DNA of 64,000 nucleotides from Hoeflea algicola (GTDB taxonomy: Bacteria > Pseudomonadota > Alphaproteobacteria > Rhizobiales > Rhizobiaceae). The translations under genes and the position numbers were made by a program. The stretch lies in contig NZ_JAOVZR010000001.1 in NCBI RefSeq assembly GCF_026619415.1, positions 2,480,001-2,544,000 of the forward strand. Reading direction: 5' to 3'. Shown in pieces: positions 36,293 through 45,219 of this stretch (positions are counted from its first letter, which is position 1; every line of letters starts with the position of its first letter). A model generated the notes under the pieces. The model ran no database searches, was not told the origin of the DNA, and saw nothing but the letters and a program-made list of their open reading frames with translations.

Positions 36293-37317
36293 GCTGAAGC
36301 TGCCTGATACCCTTTGAGAAAGCTGGTCAGATTATCGCCAAGATCGGACGACAGGTACCCACCTTCCTGCACGATTACGACAGGGAGAGCCAGCCCGGCA
36401 ATGGCTGCCGCAATCCGGCCGAAACCGGGTGTCGTCACCTTGAAACCATGGAACGGATCGTTCTCATGCGCATCAAGGCCAAGCGCCACCACCAGCACAT
36501 CGGCACCGAATGAACGCACCCGCGCCAGCGCAATCTCCAAGGCTGCGAGGAACTCCGCATCATTTGTGCCGCGCGGCAGCGGCAGGTTGAGATTGTAGCC
36601 CAGCCCCTCGCCTTCACCGCGTTCTTCCGTGTGGCCCCAGAAGAACGGATAGAACCGGGCCGGGTCGGCATGGATCGACACCGTCAGCACATCGCGGCGC
36701 TGGTAGAAAATTCCCTGCGTGCCATTGCCATGGTGGACGTCAACATCGACGATGGCTGGACGGCGGCCAGCGCGTAGCAATGCCTGCGCGGCAATCGCCG
36801 AATTGTTGAGAAAGCAGAAGCCGCCGGCCAGATCGCCGAACGCATGATGACCGGGCGGACGGCACAGCGCATAGGCGGCCGGCGCCCCGTCAAGCACTGC
36901 GTCGGTCGCGCTCAGTGCCGATTGCGCCGACCAATAGGCAGATTGCCAGGTGCCGGCTGTGATCGGACACGATGTATCAGCCTGATGGAATCCCGCCTGC
37001 CCCGATGCGGACTTCGGATAGCTGGCGGTCCGCCGATCCGGATGGATATTGGGGATAACCTCGTCGGAAGCACCCTCGGTGCGGATCCAGCGCGCATGGA
37101 TGGTTTCCAGAAATGTCAGATATTCGGGCGAGTGGAGCTCGGCAATCGGGCCCAGCCCGTGGTCTGTCGGCGCTGCAAATTCACACCCCGCGGCGCTTGC
37201 GCCGCGACGCAATTCCTCGATCCGCTGCGGCTGCTCCGGATTGGGCGAAAGCCGGCCATTGGCCATGAAGTGCTTAGGGTCATGGACCCTCTGGCGTTCG
37301 TCGAAGATGGCTTTCAC
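36289..37317 (-). CDS. Acetylpolyamine amidohydrolase-like deacetylase (HDAC family)
   Basis: A 342-aa zinc hydrolase of the arginase/deacetylase fold. Active-site elements are RPPGHHAFGD (His-His pair), GGFCFLNN, the zinc site VDVDVHHGNGTQ, LGLDAHENDPF (zinc Asp) and the transition-state Tyr in VQEGGYLSSDLGDN. Length and motifs match bacterial acetylpolyamine amidohydrolases (about 341 aa), which release acetate from N-acetylputrescine or cadaverine. The linked PotABCD-type transporter supports an acetylated amine as substrate. It overlaps both neighbours by 4 nt. Confidence 0.86.
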   Translation of the reverse strand: MKAIFDERQRVHDPKHFMANGRLSPNPEQPQRIEELRRGASAAGCEFAAPTDHGLGPIAELHSPEYLTFLETIHARWIRTEGASDEVIPNIHPDRRTASYPKSASGQAGFHQADTSCPITAGTWQSAYWSAQSALSATDAVLDGAPAAYALCRPPGHHAFGDLAGGFCFLNNSAIAAQALLRAGRRPAIVDVDVHHGNGTQGIFYQRRDVLTVSIHADPARFYPFFWGHTEERGEGEGLGYNLNLPLPRGTNDAEFLAALEIALARVRSFGADVLVVALGLDAHENDPFHGFKVTTPGFGRIAAAIAGLALPVVIVQEGGYLSSDLGDNLTSFLKGYQAASA

Positions 37318-37805
37318 GATTGCTCTCCAAGAGTGTCCAGCGCCGTGCCGGCCAGCGTCATGTACTGGGTTTCTGTGGTGGGGACGAAGCCGATGCGTTC
37401 ATAGAAGGCCAGCGCCCTCGGATTGTTGTGATAGACATTGAGCCGCAGGAAATCCGCGTCCCAGGTCTTTACGCCAGCATCGCGAACCGCTGCCAGAAGC
37501 CGTACCCCGAGCCGCTTTCCACGCGCAGACCCGGCTACCCAGAGGTCGGAGACATAGATGCCGACGGTTCCAAACACTGTCGAAAAGAACGGTGAATAGG
37601 CGGCGACACCGACCACATCACCATCTTTTGTCACCGCCAGCAGAGCGTGCAGAATTGGTGAAGGTCCGAAACAGAACCGCTCGATATCGGCGTTGGTGGC
37701 GCGGTGCTCGTCGCCCATGTCGGCGGACAATTGCCGCAGCGCCCGGTTGACGGCAGCCACATCGGCGCGCCCGGCCAGCCTGATGTTGACATCAACACTA
37801 CTCAA
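37314..37805 (-). CDS. GNAT-family N-acetyltransferase
   Basis: A 163-aa acetyltransferase. The acetyl-CoA pyrophosphate loop is SARGKRLGVRLLAAV (about residues 93-107), and the final strands VYHNNPRALAFYERIGF are typical of GNAT motif B. It resembles spermidine/diamine acetyltransferases in length. Its presence in the same operon as a deacetylase is notable: it could acetylate the same amine or detoxify an intermediate. It overlaps the neighbouring genes by 4 nt at both ends. Confidence 0.84.
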   Translation of the reverse strand: MSSVDVNIRLAGRADVAAVNRALRQLSADMGDEHRATNADIERFCFGPSPILHALLAVTKDGDVVGVAAYSPFFSTVFGTVGIYVSDLWVAGSARGKRLGVRLLAAVRDAGVKTWDADFLRLNVYHNNPRALAFYERIGFVPTTETQYMTLAGTALDTLGEQS

Positions 37806-38728
37806 AACCCTACCTCTTGCTTGCCTTTCAAACCCAGCATCGCCCTCGCCTCATCCGGTGTCGCCACCACACGCCCCAGATCCTCGACCATCTCGCGCAC
37901 CAGCGCCACCTGCTCGGCATTGGACTTGGCCAGCTGGCCGCGGGCGATATAGAGATTATCTTCCAACCCAACCCGCACATGCCCGCCCATTTCAGCGCCG
38001 AGCCTGGCCAGCGCCATCTGCTGGCGCCCGGCGGCAAGCACGGAAAACTTGTAATCGTCGCCGAACAATTTGTCCGCGGTCTGCTTGAGATGGGCCAGAT
38101 GCTCCGGTTCGGCCGCCACCCCGCCCAGCACGCCCATCACGAACTGGATGAACATGGGGGTTTTGATCAGCCCGCGATCGGCAAAATGCTTCAGCATGTA
38201 AAGATGGCCGAGATCGTAGCATTCGAATTCGAAGCGCGCGCCGCGCTCCTGCCCCATCAGCCTGAGCACGCCCTCGATGTCGCGCGGCGTGTTCTTGAAC
38301 ACCAGATCATCGGAATTGCGCAGGAACGGTTCTTCCCAATCATGCAGCCACTCGGTGCGTTTGCCGAGCATCGGGTAGAGCGCAAAATTCATCGAGCCCA
38401 TATTGAGCGAGCACATTTCCGGTCTGGTTGCGAGCGGCGCCGCGAGACGTTCATCCAGCGTCATCACCGCGCTGCCGCCGGTGGTCAGGTTCACCACCGC
38501 ATCGGTGGCGGCACTGATAACCGGCAAAAACGCCATGTAATGCGCGACCGAAGCCGATGGCTGGCCGGTCTCAGGGTTGCGCGCGTGCAGATGCAGGATC
38601 GCAGCCCCTGCATTGGCAGCGCCAATAGCCTGTTCGGCGATCGCTTCGGCCGTCACCGGCAGATAGGGCGACATCGATGGCGTATGAATCGACCCGGTGA
38701 CGGCGCAGCTTATGATGATTTTCGACAT
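37802..38728 (-). CDS. BKACE (beta-keto acid cleavage) enzyme, DUF849 family
   Basis: A 308-aa (beta/alpha)8 metal enzyme. Zinc ligands His46 and His48 are in AILHLHARN, and the catalytic/ligand Glu is in HVRVGLEDNLYI. These enzymes cleave a beta-keto acid with acetyl-CoA to give acetoacetate and an acyl-CoA; the founding member acts on 3-keto-5-aminohexanoate in lysine fermentation. Next to a class III aminotransferase, it may cleave a beta-keto acid formed from the imported amine. The substrate is open. Confidence 0.87.
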   Translation of the reverse strand: MSKIIISCAVTGSIHTPSMSPYLPVTAEAIAEQAIGAANAGAAILHLHARNPETGQPSASVAHYMAFLPVISAATDAVVNLTTGGSAVMTLDERLAAPLATRPEMCSLNMGSMNFALYPMLGKRTEWLHDWEEPFLRNSDDLVFKNTPRDIEGVLRLMGQERGARFEFECYDLGHLYMLKHFADRGLIKTPMFIQFVMGVLGGVAAEPEHLAHLKQTADKLFGDDYKFSVLAAGRQQMALARLGAEMGGHVRVGLEDNLYIARGQLAKSNAEQVALVREMVEDLGRVVATPDEARAMLGLKGKQEVGF

Positions 38729-38739
38729 GCGGTTTCCTG

Positions 38740-40086
38740 TCAGGCTGTGGCGACGGCAAAGCCTGCCCGAACGGCAAACTTGTCCAGCGCTGCGCTCAGC
38801 ATGTCGATGATTTCATCGACCTGGCCTTCGGTCACAATCATCGGCGGACAAACGAGAAAATGGTCGCCATCGATGCCACCCCGCGTGCGGCGCGAATAGA
38901 TGATCAGCCCCTGTTCATAGGCGAGCTCCACCAGTTCGACATACGCATTGAGCTCTTTCGGCAACGGCTGCATGGTCTGCCGGTCGGCCACCAGTTCGAA
39001 CGCCAGCAACAGCCCTTCCCCGCGAACATCGCCGATGAACCCGTAGCGTTGCATCAGATTCGCAAGCCGGGCTTTGAGCAGAGCCCCAATACGGGCGGCA
39101 TTGCCCATCAGTTCCCCGCTCTCGATTTCCTCAAGTACTGCCAGGCCCGCGGCGCAGGCCAGTGGATTGCCGGCATAGGTATGGCCATGCTGGAAACCGC
39201 CGGCATCAAGCACCGGATCGATCAGCCGGTCATGGGCGATCATCGCACCGAGTGGCGCATAACCGGCTCCGAAACCCTTGGAGATGGCGATGATATCGGG
39301 ATCAACGCCCCAATGCTCGGCAGCCATGAACTTGCCGGTGCGACCACCGCCCGACATCACCTCGTCATGGATCAGCAACACGCCATGGCGATCGCAGATC
39401 TCGCGCACAGCCTGCATGTAGCCTGCAGGCGGCACCAGCGCACCGGTGGAGGCACCGCCGACCGGTTCCTGGATGAAGGCCAACACCGTTTCCGGCCCTT
39501 CTTCGATGATCCTGGCTTCCAGCATCGCCGCGTAATGCGCACCGGTTGCCTGATCGTCCATGTCGAGCCCATCAAGATAGGCGCGCGGCGCCGGAATTTT
39601 CGGCATCGCCTGCATCATCGGCAGGAACGGATCCGCCAGCGGCGCATAGCCGGTCAACGCCAGCGCGCCGAGTGTCGAACCATGGTAGCTGGGATTGCGT
39701 GAAATCACTTTCCAACGCGATCCCTGTCCGACTGTCACCGCATATTGCCGCGCCAGCTTGATCGCACTTTCCACCGCCTCCGAACCACCGGAGACGAAGA
39801 ACACCTTCTCCATGCCCTCAGGCGACAAGGCCGCCACCTTTGCAGCCAGCCGTTCGCCCGGTTCGGTTTCGAAATGCAGCCGGTAGCCGAAAGTCGATTT
39901 TTCCATCTGCCGCCGCATCGCCTCGAGGACCCGGGGGTTGGAATGGCCGATATTGGAAACCATCGCGCCCGAGGAGCCGTCGAGATAGCGCTTGCCGTCG
40001 ACATCCCACATGTAGACGCCGCGGGCCTCCGCCAGCACCGGCCGGCGCGAGCGGGTCTGATAAAACAGATGGCTTTTCGGTTTCAC
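38740..40086 (-). CDS. Class III PLP-dependent aminotransferase
   Basis: A 448-aa omega-aminotransferase-type enzyme. The PLP-binding lysine is in IIAISKGFGAGYAPLGAM, the Asp in LIHDEVMSGGGRTG and the substrate loop in SYHGSTLGALALTGY. It probably moves the terminal amino group of a diamine, amino acid or amino alcohol to pyruvate or 2-oxoglutarate. It overlaps the potA-like ATPase stop by 4 nt and is followed 11 nt later by the BKACE gene. Confidence 0.9.
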   Translation of the reverse strand: MKPKSHLFYQTRSRRPVLAEARGVYMWDVDGKRYLDGSSGAMVSNIGHSNPRVLEAMRRQMEKSTFGYRLHFETEPGERLAAKVAALSPEGMEKVFFVSGGSEAVESAIKLARQYAVTVGQGSRWKVISRNPSYHGSTLGALALTGYAPLADPFLPMMQAMPKIPAPRAYLDGLDMDDQATGAHYAAMLEARIIEEGPETVLAFIQEPVGGASTGALVPPAGYMQAVREICDRHGVLLIHDEVMSGGGRTGKFMAAEHWGVDPDIIAISKGFGAGYAPLGAMIAHDRLIDPVLDAGGFQHGHTYAGNPLACAAGLAVLEEIESGELMGNAARIGALLKARLANLMQRYGFIGDVRGEGLLLAFELVADRQTMQPLPKELNAYVELVELAYEQGLIIYSRRTRGGIDGDHFLVCPPMIVTEGQVDEIIDMLSAALDKFAVRAGFAVATA

Positions 40087-41171
40087 GTTTCATTCTCCAC
40101 CGGCAACGCAGCGCAATCCTTCGCCCGAAACCGCAACAGCACCTCGGCGCCGGTGGCAAAGGGGTGTTCATCAATCATGTTGACGGCCTGCAGTTGATGA
40201 TCGCCGACCCGCAGGAAATAGCGCGCTGACTGTCCCTGGTAATCAACATTCTCGACTGTGGCCTTGACCGTCAGGTCTCCTTCTGTCGAACTGCCAGCCG
40301 GCATCAGGTGCAACTTTTCAGCCCGGATCACCAGCCTGACCGGACCCGGCGCGGCAATTTGCGGGGCGCGTTGTTTTGGGATCGAGAAACGCGGGAAATC
40401 CGGCAGCTCCAGGTTGATTTCGCTCCCTGAAACATCGGTGCAGCTTGCCGACAGCAGATTGGATGCACCAAGAAACTGGGCGACAAATTCGGTCGCCGGC
40501 GTGTTGTAGACAACTTCCGGCGCACCAACCTGTTCGACCCGGCCCTTCGACATGACGATGATCTGATCCGACATCGCCAGTGCTTCGGTCTGGTCATGGG
40601 TGACAAACACAGTGGTCACGCCAATACGTTGCTGGATGCGCTTGAGTTCAACCCGCATGTCTTCGCGCAAATTGGCATCAAGCGCCGACAGCGGTTCATC
40701 AAGCAAGAGCACGTCCGGCTCGATGACGATGGCGCGTGCCAGTGCGATTCGCTGTTGCTGGCCGCCGGAGAGTTCCTTCGGGTAGCGCGCACCGAGATCA
40801 GGCAATTGCACCAGATCCAGCGCCTCGGCCACCTTGCGTTGGGCATCGGGCTTGCTGACATTGCGGTAATTGAGTCCGAAGGCAACATTTTCCGCCACCG
40901 TCTTGTGCGGAAACAGCGCGTAATTCTGGAACACCAACCCCAGATTGCGCTTATGAATCGGCACATCGTTGACGCGCCTGCCCTTGATGGAAATCTCGCC
41001 CTCGCTCGGATCGAGCAGGCCGGCGATCATCCGCAAGGTGGTGGTTTTTCCGCAGCCGGATGGTCCCAGCAGCGTAACGAAACTGCCTTCGGCGATGTCC
41101 AGCGACATCTCGTGCACAGCGGTAAAATTACCAAAACGCTTGACGATCTGGGTCAGGGAAACGGCGCTCAC
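40083..41171 (-). CDS. Spermidine/putrescine-type ABC transporter ATP-binding protein
   Basis: A 362-aa PotA-type ATPase: Walker A GPSGCGKTTT (about residues 36-45), signature LSGGQQQRIALARAI, Walker B VLLLDEPLSALD and switch FVTHDQTEAL. The C-terminal TOBE domain covers about residues 275-355. It follows the binding-protein gene after a hairpin-containing 63-nt gap and overlaps the aminotransferase start, tying import to catabolism. Confidence 0.9.
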   Translation of the reverse strand: MSAVSLTQIVKRFGNFTAVHEMSLDIAEGSFVTLLGPSGCGKTTTLRMIAGLLDPSEGEISIKGRRVNDVPIHKRNLGLVFQNYALFPHKTVAENVAFGLNYRNVSKPDAQRKVAEALDLVQLPDLGARYPKELSGGQQQRIALARAIVIEPDVLLLDEPLSALDANLREDMRVELKRIQQRIGVTTVFVTHDQTEALAMSDQIIVMSKGRVEQVGAPEVVYNTPATEFVAQFLGASNLLSASCTDVSGSEINLELPDFPRFSIPKQRAPQIAAPGPVRLVIRAEKLHLMPAGSSTEGDLTVKATVENVDYQGQSARYFLRVGDHQLQAVNMIDEHPFATGAEVLLRFRAKDCAALPVENET

Positions 41172-41199
41172 GGCATCGTGCCTCCGGTTGAAGTAAAAT

Positions 41200-41226
41200 C
41201 CGGCCCCGCCAGCACGGCGGGGCCGG
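41200..41226 (-). terminator. Terminator-like hairpin between binding-protein and ATPase genes
   Basis: An 11-bp GC-rich stem (41200-41210 with 41216-41226, loop AGCAC), followed on the minus strand by GATTTTAC. It is strong enough to attenuate or to protect the upstream binding-protein mRNA. Confidence 0.65.
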
Positions 41227-41234
41227 GTAGAAGC

Positions 41235-42380
41235 TTAGTAGCCGCGCTGGACGCGGGAGAATTCCTTGGCCCATTCAGCCTCATTGCCATTCCAGTAGGC
41301 CGGATTGGCAAAGGTCAGACCTGACAGCGTGCCGGTGGCATCGAAGGCCGGCAGTTTCGGAATCTTGTCGCCGAGATCGACCTTGGTTGGATCGAGCGCC
41401 GGCGGATAGCTCTGGCCTTCGGCCACGGCAATCGAGGTGTCCCTGTCGAGCATGAAGTTGAGCAACTCCTCGCAGGCCGCCATCGGGCTGCCCTTGAGCA
41501 CGAACAGGCACTCCTGCCAGCCGAAACCATTCGGCGGATCGTAATAGCCGATGTCGTGGCCTTGCTCCTGCAGCGCGTAAATCCGGCCCGACCAACCTTC
41601 GGTCACGTGGATTTCTTCCTCGGACAATAGGCTCATCAATTCGGCGCCCGACGCCCAGTATTTCAGCGCCAGATCGCGATGCTGACGCACAGCATCCCAG
41701 GCTGCGTCGACGTCCTTGATGTCGTTGGGATCCTGGCCGGTTTGCAACGCAGCATACCACATCCGCGTGCGCCAGTCGGACCAGCCGCCGATCTTGCCCT
41801 TGTGCTTGGCGTCGATCAGGATCTTGGCACCCTTCTCTTTCATCTCGTCGTCACTGATGAATTTGCGGTTATAGGCCAGCCCGGTGGTGCCGTAATCATA
41901 GGGGGCTGCGCTGAGGCTGTCGGGCGTGATCGACTTGAACGCATTCATCAGCGCCGGCATGACATTGGCCATGTTGGGGATGTTGTCGATATTGAGTTCG
42001 CTGGTCAGATCGAAGCTGTGGTAGCGGGCATAGTCAAAAACACCCGAAAGATGGGCAATATTGTATTCTCCCGCCTTGCTGGCGCGCACCTGGGCAAGAT
42101 ATTCGTCACCGCCGGGGAACGTCCCGTCAATCACCTTGATGCCGGTCTTGGCAGTGTAGGGATCAAAGGCATGCTTGCGGAATGCCTCGGAAACGACCCC
42201 GCCCCAGCCGTCAAACCGCACCTGGGTAACATCGCCTGCAGCAAAGGCCTGACGTGCGAAAGGCATCTGCAACCCGTAGGCAGCGCCGGCAGCACCAAGA
42301 AGGCCGAAGAAGCTGCGGCGGCTGATGTCACCATTCTGGAACCGCTCGCGCAGTCGTTCATAGCGTCTTGTATCGTCCAT
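41235..42380 (-). CDS. Spermidine/putrescine-type ABC transporter substrate-binding protein (Tat-exported)
   Basis: A 381-aa periplasmic binding protein of the PotD/PotF type. The ATG at 42380 has GGAG 6 nt upstream. The N-terminus carries a twin-arginine signal, SRRSFFGLLGAAGAAYG at about residues 20-36, so it is exported folded. The mature part contains VRFDGWGGVVSEAFRKH and AAPYDYGTTGLAYN, typical of polyamine-type binding proteins. The ligand may be a polyamine, an acetylated amine or a related compound. Confidence 0.88.
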   Translation of the reverse strand: MDDTRRYERLRERFQNGDISRRSFFGLLGAAGAAYGLQMPFARQAFAAGDVTQVRFDGWGGVVSEAFRKHAFDPYTAKTGIKVIDGTFPGGDEYLAQVRASKAGEYNIAHLSGVFDYARYHSFDLTSELNIDNIPNMANVMPALMNAFKSITPDSLSAAPYDYGTTGLAYNRKFISDDEMKEKGAKILIDAKHKGKIGGWSDWRTRMWYAALQTGQDPNDIKDVDAAWDAVRQHRDLALKYWASGAELMSLLSEEEIHVTEGWSGRIYALQEQGHDIGYYDPPNGFGWQECLFVLKGSPMAACEELLNFMLDRDTSIAVAEGQSYPPALDPTKVDLGDKIPKLPAFDATGTLSGLTFANPAYWNGNEAEWAKEFSRVQRGY

Positions 42381-42417
42381 TTTGTTCTCCATCTCTGGTT
42401 CGAGGTCAGTGGGCGGT

Positions 42418-43203
42418 TTATCCGCCGCTTTTTGTTGCAAGTCTTCGGGCGATCGCCGCTCCAATCAGCGGCAGCCCCACGGTCAGCACGATGATGACCG
42501 TGCCAAGAGCGTTGATCTCCGGAGAGATCGAATTGCGAAGCATCGAGAAAATCTGCGTCGGCACTGTTTCGATGCCGCCCGGCTTCCAGAACAGGGTTCC
42601 GGTGATGTCGTCAAAGCTGATGGTGAAGGCAAACAGTCCGCCGGCAGCGACTGCCGGCATCAGCAACGGCAATGTGACCGAAAAGAACGTCTGCATTGGC
42701 GAGGCGCCAAGGCTGAGCGCAGCTTCCTCGACATCGCGCCGGATGCTGACCAGCCGCGCCTGCACCACCAGAATGACGAAGGGCAGCGTGAAGATGACAT
42801 GCCCCAGCAGCAGCAGCGTGAAGCTCTTGCCAATATTGAGGAAGTTCAAAAACAGCAGCAGCGCCACCGCCAGCACCACTTCGGGCACAAGGATAGGCGC
42901 GATCAGCAAGGTGGTGATCAGATTGCGGCCCGGTATTTTGTAGCGCACCAGCGCCAGGCTTGCGAGCACACCGAGCACGGTGGAGATGACGGCTGTCATC
43001 AGCCCCAGTGTGATCGAGGTGCGAAACGCCCGCATGATCGCATCATTGTTCCACAAGGCTTCAAACCAGCGGGTCGACAGGCCGGTCATGGGAAAGCTGC
43101 CGAACTGGTTGGCGTTAAACGACAGCAGCACCACTACCGCGATCGGCAGGAACATGAACAGATAGACCAGGATCGTGTAGATGCGGATCAGACGCCAGCC
43201 CAT
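42418..43203 (-). CDS. Spermidine/putrescine-type ABC transporter permease (PotC-like)
   Basis: A 261-aa permease with six hydrophobic segments beginning at about residue 7. The EAA loop is VEEAALSLGASPMQTFFSVTLPLL. Its start shares one base with the stop of the potB-like gene, so the two are translated together. Confidence 0.9.
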   Translation of the reverse strand: MGWRLIRIYTILVYLFMFLPIAVVVLLSFNANQFGSFPMTGLSTRWFEALWNNDAIMRAFRTSITLGLMTAVISTVLGVLASLALVRYKIPGRNLITTLLIAPILVPEVVLAVALLLFLNFLNIGKSFTLLLLGHVIFTLPFVILVVQARLVSIRRDVEEAALSLGASPMQTFFSVTLPLLMPAVAAGGLFAFTISFDDITGTLFWKPGGIETVPTQIFSMLRNSISPEINALGTVIIVLTVGLPLIGAAIARRLATKSGG

Positions 43204-44069
43204 CAGCCAAGCCCCTTCGCCAGTTGCGCCATGCCGAGATAGCGGTTGTAGATGAGAACCAGCACGCCAAGCACGACCAACAGCAGCAGCGACAGCGCCG
43301 AACCGAGCGGCCAGTTGAGCTGCTTGATGATCGCCTCATAAACCAGGTTGGCAAACATCGCGTCGCGCGGCCCGCCGAGGATCACCGGCGTGATGTAGGT
43401 GCCGGCAGACAGCACGAAACACAACAGCCCACCGGCGGCCAGTCCCGGCATCGACAAGGGCAGTGTCACCTGCAGGAACCCCTGCCAGCGGGTTGCCCCG
43501 AGCGATAAGGCCGCGTCCTCGAGATTGGTGTCGATACCATCGAGGCTGACATAAATATTGAGCACCATGAACGGCAGCAGAAAATGCACCAGCCCGAGGA
43601 TCACCGTGGTCTCGTTGTAGAGCATCTGTACCGGCTCGCTGATCAGACCAAGCCACACAAGCGCCGAATTGAGCGCCCCGGAGATACCGAGAATATTGAT
43701 CCAGCTCATCGTGCGGATGATGTAGCTGATCCAGAACGGCAGCATCAGCAACACCAAGAGGATCAACTTGTTGCCTCTCGAACGGGCGATGAAATAGGCT
43801 GCCGGATAGCCAAGCACCGCACAGGCGAGCGTGGTAATGGCGGAAATCTTGAGCGTATTGAGCAGGATGTCTCGGTAAAACCGGTCGGTCAGCGCCTCTT
43901 TCCAGTTGTCGAGAAACAGGCCCGACGTATCGGCGCCCGCCGCGCTCTTGAGCCAGAACGAATAGACCACGATAAACATCAACGGCACGATCAGCAAAAG
44001 CCCGACCGCCGTCAGTGCCGGCGTCAGCAAGATCCACGGCTGCCGTGCCTCGCGTTGTTCGATGCTCAT
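43203..44069 (-). CDS. Spermidine/putrescine-type ABC transporter permease (PotB-like)
   Basis: A 288-aa permease, first gene of the amine operon. The EAA loop is LEDAALSLGATRWQGFLQVTLPLS. The ATG at 44069 (MSIEQREARQPW) has a GA-rich ribosome-binding region and normal family length; the longer frame from 44126 starts inside the control region without one. Six membrane spans are visible. Confidence 0.88.
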   Translation of the reverse strand: MSIEQREARQPWILLTPALTAVGLLLIVPLMFIVVYSFWLKSAAGADTSGLFLDNWKEALTDRFYRDILLNTLKISAITTLACAVLGYPAAYFIARSRGNKLILLVLLMLPFWISYIIRTMSWINILGISGALNSALVWLGLISEPVQMLYNETTVILGLVHFLLPFMVLNIYVSLDGIDTNLEDAALSLGATRWQGFLQVTLPLSMPGLAAGGLLCFVLSAGTYITPVILGGPRDAMFANLVYEAIIKQLNWPLGSALSLLLLVVLGVLVLIYNRYLGMAQLAKGLG

Positions 44070-44124
44070 GTTCCCGGCGCTCCCCGGCGCTTCTTGTGGG
44101 ATCCATGATGCGAAAGGATAGCGC

Positions 44125-44170
44125 ATTGATCAAATTGATAATTGATATCCCAACCATAGATGATATCAAT
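44125..44170. promoter_or_regulatory. LysR-type operator region with repeated ATTGAT
   Basis: ATTGATATC (44141-44149) and GATATCAAT (44162-44170) form a perfect 9-bp inverted repeat with a 12-nt spacer. Two more ATTGAT copies lie at 44125 and 44134. The cluster sits between the divergent LysR gene and the amine operon, the normal place for LysR binding sites. Confidence 0.6.
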
Positions 44171-44175
44171 ACTCT

Positions 44176-45134
44176 ATGAATAGCCTGACTCCACCGGAAC
44201 GATTGGCCCGCGATCTCGACTGGAATTTGCTTCGGACATTCCTTGTCCTGGCCGATTCCCGTTCGGTCACCGATGCCGCCGAAAGATTGTCACTGAAGCA
44301 GCCGACCGTCTCGAGCGCGCTCAAGCGGCTCGAAGACCGGCTCGGCAAGCGGCTGATCAACCGCAAGCCGGGGCGCTTCGAACTCACAGCCGCCGGCCGG
44401 CTTCTTTATGATGAGGCAATCGACATCCACAGTGCCATCCTGCGCCTGGGCACCGTCATCAGGGATGTAGAGGACGAGATCACCGGCCATGTCCGCATCG
44501 TCATGGCGAGCCACGTGGTCAGCCCGCTGTTCGATAACACGCTGAACCGGTTTCATGGTGCCCACCCGCGCGCGACCTTGTCGATAGAGGCCATGGCCAG
44601 CCGGAGCGCCTTGACCGCTGTCGCCGCCCGCCGCGCTTCACTGGCCATTTGCCTTGTCATGGACCGCAGCCCGCAACTGGAATACCGACGGCTGTTCCGC
44701 GAGTATTTCGGGTTGTTCTGTGGCCCGTCCCACCCGCTTTTTGGCCGCGAGGGGATTACCATCGCCGATCTGGCCGGTCATTCCTCGGTGAGTTTCATAA
44801 CCGACCAGATGGATGATGCGTTGCGCCCGGTCGCGCAAATGCGCGCCGAAGCCCAGCTTGATTCCCGCATTGTCGGCACCTCCCCCAACCTCGAAGAAGT
44901 GCGGCGCATGATCATCGCCGGCCTCGGCATCGGCCCGCTGCCATTGCATGTGGTGCGCGAAGACGTGGAGCGGGGACGGCTATGGCGGTTGCCCCCTACG
45001 AAACGCCGCCGGCGATCGACGTGCATGTCGTCTGGAACCCGCATGCCAAGCCCAACCGCGCCGAGGCAGCCCTTCTTGCCGGCCTCATCAACCAGATCGA
45101 CACCACGCCGATGGATCAACGCATCTACAGCTGA
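44176..45134 (+). CDS. LysR-family transcriptional regulator with apparent C-terminal frameshift
   Basis: The N-terminal HTH (LLRTFLVLADSRSVTDAAERL) and most of the LysR effector domain are intact through GRLWRLP at about residue 273. After CCCCC at 44992-44996 the open frame turns into an Arg/Ser/Pro-rich tail running to 45225. In the +1 frame the sequence continues as a normal LysR ending (YETPPAIDVHVVWNPHAKP...DQRIYS) with a stop at 45132-45134. One more C in the run would give an intact protein of about 319 aa. This is either a real mutation or a homopolymer sequencing error. It is divergent from the amine operon and probably its activator. Confidence 0.85.
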
Positions 45135-45219
45135 GCCCCAGGCACCGGGAACGCTCCAGCGTCGCCGATCTTGTGCCTCGGCGATCACTCGCCTTGGCTT
45201 CAGCACGACCGCCGCGTTT

